Below, one piece after another: positions 27,041 to 34,964 of a stretch of DNA of 64,000 bases (position 1 is its first letter; the number at the start of each line of letters is the position of its first letter). The DNA lies in assembly GCF_003854935.1 (NCBI RefSeq), contig NZ_CP033970.1, positions 1,426,001-1,490,000 of the forward strand, in the 5' to 3' direction. The notes beneath the pieces are model-generated. The model was not told the origin of the DNA. It did not search any database and saw only the letters and a program-made list of their open reading frames with translations. The position numbers and the translations under genes are program-made. Origin of the DNA: Cupriavidus pauculus. GTDB lineage: Bacteria; Pseudomonadota; Gammaproteobacteria; Burkholderiales; Burkholderiaceae.

Positions 27041-27748
27041 TCATTCCGGACGCTTGGGGATGTTGACCGCGCGCTGCACGGCCGGGCGCGCCTCGAAGGC
27101 CGCCAGCACGCGCGACACCTCGGGGAAGTCCTGGATGCCGACGAGTTCGCCTGCCTCGTAGAACCCCAGCAGGTTGCGCACCCACGGGAACGTGGCGATA
27201 TCGGCAATCGTGTAGTCGTCGCCCATGATCCACTGGCGGCCCTTGAGCCGGTCATTCAGCACGTTCAGCAGCCGCTTGGACTCCGCCACGTAGCGGTCAC
27301 GCGGACGCTTGTCCTCGTAGTCCTTGCCGGCGAACTTGTGGAAGAAGCCGACCTGGCCAAACATCGGCCCGATGCCGCCCATCTGCCACATGACCCACTG
27401 GATCGTCTCGTAGCGCAGCGCCGGATCGGCGGCCATGAACTTGCCGGTCTTCTCGGCCAGGTACACCAGGATCGCACCCGATTCCCACAGCGCCAGCGGC
27501 TGGCCGCTCGGGCCATTGGGATCGATGATCGCCGGGATCTTGTTGTTCGGGTTCAGCGACAGGAATTCCGGCGAGGTCTGGTCGTTCTTGTCGAACCGCA
27601 CAAGCTGCGGCTCATACGGCAGCCCCGTTTCCTCCAGCATCAGCGAGACCTTGATGCCGTTGGGCGTGTTCAGCGAATAGAGTTGCAGGCGGTCTGGGTG
27701 TTGCGCCGGCCATTTGCCGGTGATCGGGAAATCGGACAGGGCAGTCAT
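27041..27748 (-). CDS. Nu-class glutathione S-transferase (YghU/YfcG-like)
   Basis: A 235-residue glutathione-dependent enzyme. The N-terminal thioredoxin-like domain has LYSLNTPNGIKVS, with the TPNG motif of the Nu class that gives disulfide reductase activity, and NNKIPAI with the cis-proline. The C-terminal helical domain includes WVMWQMGGIGPMFGQ, also typical of YghU/YfcG. ATG 27748 was chosen by family match; the same frame stays open far upstream through other genes and is not coding there. Confidence 0.88.
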   Translation of the reverse strand: MTALSDFPITGKWPAQHPDRLQLYSLNTPNGIKVSLMLEETGLPYEPQLVRFDKNDQTSPEFLSLNPNNKIPAIIDPNGPSGQPLALWESGAILVYLAEKTGKFMAADPALRYETIQWVMWQMGGIGPMFGQVGFFHKFAGKDYEDKRPRDRYVAESKRLLNVLNDRLKGRQWIMGDDYTIADIATFPWVRNLLGFYEAGELVGIQDFPEVSRVLAAFEARPAVQRAVNIPKRPE

Positions 27749-27801
27749 GTGGCGGTGTCGTTTGGGCGAAAGGGGCCATGGTAATGCAGGGTGGCGTTGT
27801 T

Positions 27802-27906
27802 TGCTGGGGCGGGGGTGAGGGCAGGGGGTTCTATTCGGGGCAAGTCGCAATTTGAAGCTCGACGCCCTCTCCCCCAACCCCTCTCCCGCGGGCGGGAGAG
27901 GGGAGC
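27802..27906. repeat. REPIN-like repeat, copy 4, left half degenerate
   Basis: The right unit (27873-27906) is intact: GCCCTCTCCCCCAACCCC, core CTCTCCCGC-gg-GCGGGAGAGGGGAG. The left unit has kept only the GGGGGTGAGGGC tail. It lies between the start of the GST gene and the end of the leftward LysR gene. Confidence 0.7.
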
Positions 27907-27918
27907 AAAAACGCAGCA

Positions 27919-28803
27919 TTACCTTGTGCCGCCCAGTTCGGCCGCCACGAAATCCACGAAGACCCTGGCGCGCGTGGGCAGGCGGCGGCCGAAGCCGTGC
28001 AGCACTTGCAGCGGCACCGCGCGCAGCGGGGCGTCGGGCAGTACCTGGCGCAGGCGCCCGGCGGCGAGGTCGTCCTGCACGATGGTGCGCAGCAGTTGCG
28101 CGATCCCAAGCCCGTTGACGGCGGCCACGCGCATGGCCTCGCCGCTGTCGGTGTCGAACGTGCCGTCCACGGGTAGCCGCAGCCCGTCGGCGAACGTGAT
28201 CGGCAGCGGCTGGCCGGCCAGCCGGTAGCGCACGTGGCGGTGGCGGGACAGGTCGGCCACCGTGCGCGGCTCGCCGTGGCTGGCCAGGTAGGCCGGAGAC
28301 GCCACCAGCATCAGCGGCAGGTCTGCCAGCGGGCGCGCGTACAGGCCGCTGTCGCCGGGGTGCCCGGCACGCAGGGCCAGGTCGAAGCCTTCGCGGATCA
28401 GGTCGACGTGCTGGTCGGTCACGCTGACATCGAGCGACAGGCGCGGATGGCGCGGCAGCAGCGTCGCCGTGATGGGCCCCAGCAGCGTCCGCCCCAGATC
28501 GCTCGGCATGCTCACGCGCAGCCGGCCCACGGCCGCCGTCGGGCGGGCCAGCACCTCGGTGGCTTCTTCCAGCCCGCGCACCAGCGGCGCCACGCGGCCG
28601 TAGTAGGCGTTGCCTTCGTCGGTCAGCACGAACGCGCGCGTGGAGCGGTGGAACAGCCTGGTGCCCAGCCGCGCCTCCAGCCGCGAGATGCTCTTCGACA
28701 CGGCCGAAGGCGTGGTACCGAGCAGCCGGGCGGCAGCGGTGAACGATCCGGCTTCCACGGCGCGGACAAAGGCAGACAGGCCGTGCAGGCGTTCCATCGA
28801 CAT
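27919..28803 (-). CDS. LysR-family transcriptional regulator
   Basis: A 294-residue regulator with a helix-turn-helix at about residues 15-40 (GSFTAAARLLGTTPSAVSKSI) and a LysR substrate-binding domain. It is divergent from the short-chain dehydrogenase at 28902 across 98 bases and likely controls it. The ATG at 28803 (MSMERLHG) is preferred; a second ATG two codons later is equally possible. Confidence 0.87.
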   Translation of the reverse strand: MSMERLHGLSAFVRAVEAGSFTAAARLLGTTPSAVSKSISRLEARLGTRLFHRSTRAFVLTDEGNAYYGRVAPLVRGLEEATEVLARPTAAVGRLRVSMPSDLGRTLLGPITATLLPRHPRLSLDVSVTDQHVDLIREGFDLALRAGHPGDSGLYARPLADLPLMLVASPAYLASHGEPRTVADLSRHRHVRYRLAGQPLPITFADGLRLPVDGTFDTDSGEAMRVAAVNGLGIAQLLRTIVQDDLAAGRLRQVLPDAPLRAVPLQVLHGFGRRLPTRARVFVDFVAAELGGTR

Positions 28804-28901
28804 GGATGACAAATTGGCACAAGTGATCGGTGCATTGTAGGGCTGCCCGGGCCCGGCGCGCTGCCGTAGAGTCGGCGCCGTACCCAACACGGAGCAGCAT
28901 C

Positions 28902-29651
28902 ATGAGCAAGCTGGCAGGAAAGGTCGCCGTCGTCACGGGCGGCAACAGTGGCATCGGACTGGCGATGGCGCGGCGTTTTGTCGACGAGGGCGCACAGGTG
29001 GTCATCGTCGGGCGCCGCGCCGACGCGGTGGCAGCGGCGGTGGACGGGCTGGGCCCGCAGGCCGTTGGCTTGACCGGCGACATCGCCGACCTGGCCACGC
29101 ACGACCGCGTGGCGGCGCTGGTAGCGGAGAAGTTCGGCGGCGCCGACATCTACGTGGCCAACGCCGGCATGAACCAGATCACGGCATCGAACCAGGTGAG
29201 CGTGGACGAGTACGACGCGCATTTCGCCACCAACACGCGGGCGGCGTTCTTCGGCGTGCAGAAGATTGCGCCGGTGCTGCGCGATGGCGGGGCGATCCTG
29301 CTGGTCAGCTCGATCGCCACCGCCAAGGTGCTGGACGGCCACGCGGTCTACGCCGGCAGCAAGGCCGCGATCGAGGCGTTTGCGCAGAGCTGGGCGCTGG
29401 AGTTCAAGGCGCGCGGCATCCGCGTCAACGTCATCAGCCCCGGCCCGGTCGATACGCCGATCCTTGGCAAGCTGGGCGTGGCGGCGGCCGACCGCCCCGC
29501 CTTCGAGGCCGCCGTGGCGGGCGCCATTCCGCTCGGCCGCCTGGGCCGCGCCGAGGAGATCGCGGCGGCGGCGCTGCTGCTGGCCGGCAGCGAGGGCAGC
29601 TTCATCACCGGCGTGAACCTGCGCGTCGACGGCGGCATTGCGCTGACCTGA
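28902..29651 (+). CDS. Short-chain dehydrogenase/reductase (SDR)
   Basis: A 249-residue classical SDR. The NAD(P)-binding motif TGGNSGIG is at residues 12-19, NAG at about 87, and the catalytic Ser and YxxxK (YAGSK) follow; the C-terminus has the usual VDGG. An Arg-Arg pair after beta-2 (VIVGRRAD) suggests NADP(H) preference. Substrate unknown. GGAG lies 7 bases before the ATG. Confidence 0.88.
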   Translation: MSKLAGKVAVVTGGNSGIGLAMARRFVDEGAQVVIVGRRADAVAAAVDGLGPQAVGLTGDIADLATHDRVAALVAEKFGGADIYVANAGMNQITASNQVSVDEYDAHFATNTRAAFFGVQKIAPVLRDGGAILLVSSIATAKVLDGHAVYAGSKAAIEAFAQSWALEFKARGIRVNVISPGPVDTPILGKLGVAAADRPAFEAAVAGAIPLGRLGRAEEIAAAALLLAGSEGSFITGVNLRVDGGIALT

Positions 29652-29813
29652 CGCGGGGTGACGTGCGGTGACTTGGTGTGATGTGGCATGACGTGCGGCG
29701 CTGGCACGATTCAACCCGCGTGACCACCCTCCATTTGGCTGTTCAATCATCTGGAGGGTAGGCGCGGCACGCCGGCGCCTTCTATCCTCAAGCTTCTTCG
29801 AACGGAGGGCAGC

Positions 29814-30830
29814 ATGAGGATCATCACGGGGCTCTTCGGGCTCCTCGCCGGCTGCACGCTCGTGGCCGGCTGCAGCACGTCGGCACCCAAAGCGCCGACC
29901 GTGCCCGCCTTTCAGGCCGACGCGCGCAGCGGCAAGCCCAAGCGCGCCATGCAGGGCTGGATTGCCGCCAACCGGGCGTGGGGGGCGGACAAGGAGCTTG
30001 CCGCGATCCTGGCGCAGCCGGAGCAGCGCGGCGCGCGCGACGTGCTGGCCTCTGCGCAATGCTCGGAGCCCGCGCCCCGCACGGCTGCGGCGCGCGCGGC
30101 GGCGGCGGCCAATGCATCGTCCCCGGCATTCCTGGTGAGCGGCACGCGGCTGGTCACCGATCTCTATACCAATCCCGACGACAGCCGGCCCGAACAGCGC
30201 AAGCGCGACGCGATCGACGCCAGCGGGGTGGACGTGGGCTTCTCCGCTGCAGGCTTCCGGGGCGTGCGATGCGTGGTGCTGGCACGCTACGCCGAGGGCG
30301 ACGCACCAGCGCAGCCGGGCCTGCTGGCCGTGCTGGCGATCGAACAGAAACTGCAGGACGGCAAGTTCACCGACTACTTCCGCTTCCGCCCGCTGCACGT
30401 GCGCGCGGCCAACGCCACGGCCAAGACGGCGGCCGGCGGCGGCGGGCAAGCGGCGCAGGTAACGCTGGCGTTCGCGCTGGTGGCGCGGCAACTGGTCGTC
30501 GACAACCAGGGCGCGGCGCGGTTTGCCGAACTTGGCTCGGCGGCAACGACCGTCGCGCGCGTGCGGCTGGACGGCGAAGCCACGACATGCGCGCCGGGCC
30601 AGTGCAGCGGTATGTCGCCGCCGGTGCCCGTGCCGGTGGCCAAGGGCACGGTGGTCGTCGCGCTGGGCGTGAGCGAGGCGGGCAATGTCGGCGACGTGGG
30701 TGCCGATATCGACCAGGCCCGGCTGGAGCAGGAAGCCATCCAGGCGGCACGCGGCACGCCGGGGGCCGCGCCGGCGACGCCGCCACCCCTCAAAACGGCA
30801 GGCTCAGGTAGTAACGCCCCAGCTCGGTGA
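29814..30830 (+). CDS. Putative lipoprotein of unknown function
   Basis: A 338-residue exported protein. The N-terminus is a lipoprotein signal ending in LVAGC (Cys20). I recognise no domain in the mature part, which contains an alanine-rich stretch at about 84-100, two cysteines likely to pair, and a Pro/Ala-rich C-terminus. The last 41 bases overlap the end of the convergent GH128 gene at 30790. It may be specific to Cupriavidus and its relatives. Confidence 0.7.
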   Translation: MRIITGLFGLLAGCTLVAGCSTSAPKAPTVPAFQADARSGKPKRAMQGWIAANRAWGADKELAAILAQPEQRGARDVLASAQCSEPAPRTAAARAAAAANASSPAFLVSGTRLVTDLYTNPDDSRPEQRKRDAIDASGVDVGFSAAGFRGVRCVVLARYAEGDAPAQPGLLAVLAIEQKLQDGKFTDYFRFRPLHVRAANATAKTAAGGGGQAAQVTLAFALVARQLVVDNQGAARFAELGSAATTVARVRLDGEATTCAPGQCSGMSPPVPVPVAKGTVVVALGVSEAGNVGDVGADIDQARLEQEAIQAARGTPGAAPATPPPLKTAGSGSNAPAR

Positions 30831-31764
30831 GTTCGCCGTCGGCGCCCAGCAGGCTCGTGAAATGCGGGTCGGGGCGCCAGCGGCCCGTGAACCACGCATA
30901 GCGGAACACGTCGGGCCGCTGCTCGCAGGTGGCCACCATCTCGCGCATCTGCGCCTTCTGCTTGTCCAGCGTGTCGATCTGCGCGCCGTCGGCATTGGCG
31001 TGCCAGTTGGCAAACTCGGTCACCCAGAACGGCTTGCCGTACTTCGCCAGCCGGTCGAGCTGGCCGCCCAGCCCGTAGTCGTACCAGTGGAAGGCCAGGT
31101 AGTCGATGCGTGGGTCGCGGTTGCCGTTGGCGGCGCGGTAGGCCGTGTAGAACGCATCGAGCCAGACCACGGGATCGCTGTAGCCGGGCATCGTGCCCCA
31201 GGTGATGGCCGGGCCCACGAGCTTGACGCCGGTGCGCGCGGCGATGGCCTCGAACTGCGGCCACGCGGCGGCGGCCACGGCTGGCGTCAGGTTGGCCTGG
31301 TCGGTCAGGTTCGGCTCGTTCACCAGCAGCAGGTACTTGACCTCGGGATGCGCCAGCAGCCACGCCTGCACCGCGGTGGCGTCGAATGCGTAGTCGTTCC
31401 ACAGCATCGGGATGAAGTCCATGCCGTAGGCTGCGCGCGTGTCCGTGGGCGCGGCCGGGTTCGGCCGGGGCGACCAGTTGTACCACCACGATACGCCCGG
31501 GGCCAGCGCGGCAAAGTCGGCCTGGCTGCCAAGGTCATAGGCAATGCCGCGCTTGGCGCTCTTGGTCACGCCGGGCGTGGCCGAGGGCGGCGGGGCGGGG
31601 CTGGCCGGCGGCGTGGTGGGCACCAGCGTGCCGCCATTGTTGCTGTTGCCGCCGCCAGAGTTGCCGGCCGACGTGCCGCCATCGCCGCCGCCACCGCAGG
31701 CGGCCAGCGCAAAGGCAAGGAGCAGCGGCGCGAGGAAGCGGCTGCGGAAGGGGTGGAGGTGCAT
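30790..31764 (-). CDS. GH128-like glycosyl hydrolase lipoprotein
   Basis: A 324-residue exported protein. A lipoprotein signal ends at ALAAC, followed by a Gly/Ser/Asn- and Pro-rich linker to about residue 65. The rest matches the Asl1/GH128 catalytic core (endo-beta-1,3-glucanases), with KRGIAYD at its start, the likely acid/base Glu in VNEPNL and the nucleophile Glu in WVTEFANW. It probably acts on a beta-1,3-glucan at the cell surface. The ribosome-binding site is weak; 3' end overlaps the convergent lipoprotein gene. Confidence 0.78.
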   Translation of the reverse strand: MHLHPFRSRFLAPLLLAFALAACGGGGDGGTSAGNSGGGNSNNGGTLVPTTPPASPAPPPSATPGVTKSAKRGIAYDLGSQADFAALAPGVSWWYNWSPRPNPAAPTDTRAAYGMDFIPMLWNDYAFDATAVQAWLLAHPEVKYLLLVNEPNLTDQANLTPAVAAAAWPQFEAIAARTGVKLVGPAITWGTMPGYSDPVVWLDAFYTAYRAANGNRDPRIDYLAFHWYDYGLGGQLDRLAKYGKPFWVTEFANWHANADGAQIDTLDKQKAQMREMVATCEQRPDVFRYAWFTGRWRPDPHFTSLLGADGELTELGRYYLSLPF

Positions 31765-31795
31765 GGTGGATGCGGTTGATTGACGGGTTGCGTGG

Positions 31796-31823
31796 CGCCC
31801 CTCGCCCGCACGCGGGAGAGGGG
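31796..31823. repeat. Solitary palindrome related to the REPIN core
   Basis: CGCCCCTCGCCCGC-a-CGCGGGAGAGGGGCG is a single imperfect copy of the hairpin core found in the doublets, without partner or GGGTGAGGGC tail. It lies between the di-haem gene and the GH128 gene, which share orientation. Confidence 0.55.
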
Positions 31824-31843
31824 CGCGCACAGCGCGGTGGCGA

Positions 31844-33970
31844 TCAGAGCGACTGCAGGAACGCGCTGATGGCGTCGCGGTCGGCCTTGGGCAGGGCCTC
31901 GTAGCGGGTGCGGCTGTCGGTGGCCTCGCCGCCGTGCCAGAGCACGGCTTCGGTGATGGTGCGCGCGCGGCCGTCGTGCAGCAGGCGGACGTTGGCGTCG
32001 GCACCCTGGACGAAGCGCAGCGAGCCCAGCCCCCACAGCGGGGCCGTGCGCCACTGGCTGGGGTAGGCGCGGCCTTCGGCCAGCGTGTCGGCCAGGCCCG
32101 GACCCATGTCGTGCAGCAGCAGGTCGCTGTACGGATGGATGGTCTGCTCGCGCAGCTCGGCAAACGGGTGCGTGTTGCCGGTCTTCATGGTCGGCGTGTG
32201 GCAGGCCACGCAACGCACCTGGGCAAACAGGTCGCTGCCGCGCGCAATCTGGGCCGGGTTCACGTCATGCTCGGGCGATACGCGCACGCCGTCCGGAAAG
32301 CCGCTGCGCAGCTTGCGCTGGGCCGGCACCGCGATCAGCGACAGGTAGTGCGTCATCCGCTCCAGCTCGAACTCGCTGACCGACGTCGGCGTGGTCACGC
32401 TGTGGCAGTTGGCGGCACCGCGCTGGCAGCCCGCGTCCGGGAACATCGGCGACGTCACGCCCAGGTCCTTGATCAGCGCATCGGCCACCTGCTGGCGGAT
32501 GCTGCCCTTCGACGCCTTCCAGCCAAAGCGGCCCACGTGCGTCTTGCCGGTCTGCGGATCGACCACGAGGTTGGCCACGCCCTTGATGCCGTCGCCGTTC
32601 GCGTCGTTCGGATCGGCCTGCGCCAGGATGGTGGTCTCGGGCACCGCCTCCAGCAGGCCCATGCCGATCACCTGCGCCGCCTGCCGCGCCGAGTAGCGCG
32701 CCGGCGCGGGGCCCTTGAACGCGAACACGGGCTTGACCAGCTCGACCTTCTCGCCATCGGGCAGCGTGCGCACCGTGGTGTCGAACGACGCCACGCTGAC
32801 GTCGAAGGCCGGCGCCTTGGCGTCCTGCGCGTGCTGCTGGATGTTGTGGCCGTAGGTGGGGTCGGCGCCGGTGCCGTCGGCGTTGGCCGTCAGGAACGAC
32901 ATCGTGTCCAGCTTCGCGCCCAGCGCCAGCGGCTTGCTGCGGCCGTTGTTGGTGTGGCACTCGATGCAGCGCGGCTGGTTGTAGCGCGCGCCGAGCTGGC
33001 CGATGTGGGCGGTGAACACGGGGTTGTCGCGGTCGTGCTCGGAGTGCGTGCCGTCGGCGAACGACGTGTGGAACAGCCGCCGGCCCTCCACGAAGCGCTG
33101 GGTGTTGGCGATGCCGATGTTGTTGGCCATCTGCTGGAAGACGCGCATCGGCTCTTCCGAGTAGTTGTACGAGAGGCTGGCCTGGCCGCCCAGCAGTGCG
33201 TCGTCGGGCAGCGGCTCCGAGTCCAGGTTCGGCGCGATGCCGTACCAGGGCCGCATGCCCACGCCCACGACGTAGAGCTGCTCGAACGAGTAGTAGCGGC
33301 TGCCGCCGCCGTCCACCACCGGGTCGCGCTTGAGGCGCGGCGCGGGCGCCAGTTCCACCTTGTCGCCGATCTTGAGCGGGCTGTGCGGGTCGGTGCGCCA
33401 GTTCGAGTCGAACGTCATCATGCAGTCTTCGCGCGGCTGGTTCTCGCGGCAGATCGGCAGGCCGCCTTCCTTGGGGTTGTTGAACCCGTAGTTCAGGGAC
33501 CAGCCGTAGTCGCGCACCGTGGGGTCCAGCACGTTGCGGAACAGGCTGAACGTGGTGCCGTCGAAGATGCCCTGGTTCACGCGCAGGTAGACCTCGATCA
33601 GCTGCTTGCCGGCCGGCACGTGGTCGCGGATCTCCAGCCCGAACGTGCGGTTCTGGAAGTAGAACGTCGGGAAGGTCAGGTAGCGGCCCGGGCCGGCGTC
33701 GGGGGCGTCCCACGCCTCGCCGCGCTCGCGCGCGTGGCGCTCGGTCGGGCGCGAGCCCATCAGCGTGACCAGCGTGCCGTCGGCCTCGCGGTACTGGATC
33801 TGCTCCATGACCGGCGTGTCGGCGCCGTAGAGCGGTTCGTAGAGCGACGGCGTGACGGTCGGGGGCGGCGGCGCGCTGGCGCTGTCGCCACCGCCGCCGC
33901 CACACGCGGCAACCGCCAGGACTGCGGCCAGCAGCAACGCCGGGCCGCGATAGTGCGCGACTTGTTTCAT
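31844..33970 (-). CDS. Di-haem oxidoreductase (DHOR/DUF1111) lipoprotein
   Basis: A 708-residue exported c-type cytochrome. A lipoprotein signal ends at VAAC followed by a glycine run. Two CxxCH haem sites are present, CIECH (mid-protein) and CVACH (C-terminal third), as in the DHOR family of putative peroxidases. Several cysteine pairs in the N-terminal half probably form disulfides. Members occur beside iron or carbohydrate-export genes but their substrate is not established. It may share a transcript with the GH128 gene. Confidence 0.82.
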   Translation of the reverse strand: MKQVAHYRGPALLLAAVLAVAACGGGGGDSASAPPPPTVTPSLYEPLYGADTPVMEQIQYREADGTLVTLMGSRPTERHARERGEAWDAPDAGPGRYLTFPTFYFQNRTFGLEIRDHVPAGKQLIEVYLRVNQGIFDGTTFSLFRNVLDPTVRDYGWSLNYGFNNPKEGGLPICRENQPREDCMMTFDSNWRTDPHSPLKIGDKVELAPAPRLKRDPVVDGGGSRYYSFEQLYVVGVGMRPWYGIAPNLDSEPLPDDALLGGQASLSYNYSEEPMRVFQQMANNIGIANTQRFVEGRRLFHTSFADGTHSEHDRDNPVFTAHIGQLGARYNQPRCIECHTNNGRSKPLALGAKLDTMSFLTANADGTGADPTYGHNIQQHAQDAKAPAFDVSVASFDTTVRTLPDGEKVELVKPVFAFKGPAPARYSARQAAQVIGMGLLEAVPETTILAQADPNDANGDGIKGVANLVVDPQTGKTHVGRFGWKASKGSIRQQVADALIKDLGVTSPMFPDAGCQRGAANCHSVTTPTSVSEFELERMTHYLSLIAVPAQRKLRSGFPDGVRVSPEHDVNPAQIARGSDLFAQVRCVACHTPTMKTGNTHPFAELREQTIHPYSDLLLHDMGPGLADTLAEGRAYPSQWRTAPLWGLGSLRFVQGADANVRLLHDGRARTITEAVLWHGGEATDSRTRYEALPKADRDAISAFLQSL

Positions 33971-34578
33971 CGTTATTGACCCTTCTTTTTATGGGAACCT
34001 CGGGGCTCCGCTCTTGCGATGTCTTTGCCTCCCGGCCGGCTGCCCGCACGCTGGCGGTGCCGGAAAAAAGGCGCATTCCCTGAAAGCCGCGGCGATTATC
34101 GGGAGGGGGTCAAATAGATGTCAATTGTCATTATGTGGCGCCCGGGGTGACAAAATTTGCGCCCTGCGGTGACGAGGATCGTCACTGCCTTGTGCCATGC
34201 GGGCTGCAGCGCCGTCCGTGTCAGGTACATGACAGCCGGCGGTCGAAATCGGCCGGGGCGGGGCAGCGGTGACGCGCGAAATTTTTTGTACAGGGCCGTA
34301 GCGATGGCCGCAACCGTTGCGCGGATGCCGCAGGCACGCATGCACCAAAACGGGCCCACGTCACGCATGGTGGCCGGAATCGCGGGATTTGCGTCCGCCG
34401 GCGCGCGGGACAAACCAAAGGATGAGACGCCGCTACGAATCGACTAGCGGCAGGCCCCCGAGGCACGAATGCGCTGCGCGGGCGCGGGGCCTACGATGCA
34501 AAGCACGGGCCGGCAATGCGGCCCCGGCGGCCGGCCACGATGGTCCGGCCCTCCAGGCAAGTCCAACAGGAGCAGATC
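33971..34578. other. Divergent intergenic region with several dyads
   Basis: This 608-base region separates the di-haem gene from the small secreted-protein gene. It holds a perfect 7-3-7 dyad GTGACGA-GGA-TCGTCAC at 34169-34185 and TGTCA-N6-TGACA at 34219-34234, plus other TGTCA/TGACA words near 34118-34155. The stretch 34270-34300 is AT-rich for this DNA. I see no gene with a ribosome-binding site here. Confidence 0.45.
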
Positions 34579-34851
34579 ATGATCCGCAGACACATGGTTC
34601 CCGTCATCGTGGCAGCCGCGCTGGGCGTCGCCGGCGCGTTCGGCGCCGGCACCGCGAGCGCGGCCAGCGCGAACGACGGCGGCCGGCATCCGGCCAAGCC
34701 GTCGCATCCGTCGTACAACATCGACCAGCCGCGCGACCCGTTCACGCAGGGCGCGCGCTTCGAGGTAACGCCCGCCACGCAGGGCCGGCTGATTCTGACC
34801 GGCCGCGACCTGACCGGCGTATCCGCGCCTCCGGGCGGCGCGCCGGCATGA
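34579..34851 (+). CDS. Small secreted protein with one GAR motif
   Basis: A 90-residue protein with a signal peptide ending about residue 30 (GTASA-A). The mature part contains PRDPFTQGARFEV, which resembles the repeating unit of the secreted protein at 62416. No known domain. AGGAG lies 7 bases before the ATG. The stop overlaps the start of a 35-residue membrane protein (ATGA at 34848-34851), which suggests the two are made together. Confidence 0.65.
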   Translation: MIRRHMVPVIVAAALGVAGAFGAGTASAASANDGGRHPAKPSHPSYNIDQPRDPFTQGARFEVTPATQGRLILTGRDLTGVSAPPGGAPA

Positions 34852-34955
34852 TCGCGGCATCGTTCGACGGCATCCAGGCCACGCTGGCGTGGCTTGGCGT
34901 ATGCGCCACCAGCGTCGGCATGGCGCTGGTCACGGCGTTGTGGGGCGGCGTGTGA
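34848..34955 (+). CDS. Small hydrophobic membrane protein, translationally coupled
   Basis: A 35-residue peptide made almost wholly of one hydrophobic helix (about residues 12-33, LAWLGVCATSVGMALVTALW). The start overlaps the previous stop as ATGA. It ends 9 bases before the convergent kinase gene. Coding is inferred from the coupling and hydrophobicity; no homologue is recognised. Confidence 0.45.
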   Translation: MIAASFDGIQATLAWLGVCATSVGMALVTALWGGV

Positions 34956-34964
34956 GCGCGCGGT

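Noticed and set aside
27749-29149. Upstream in-frame extension of the GST gene to 702 codons
   Set aside because: The added part is a shadow of the LysR and SDR genes and the repeat at 27802. GST similarity begins exactly at the ATG at 27748.
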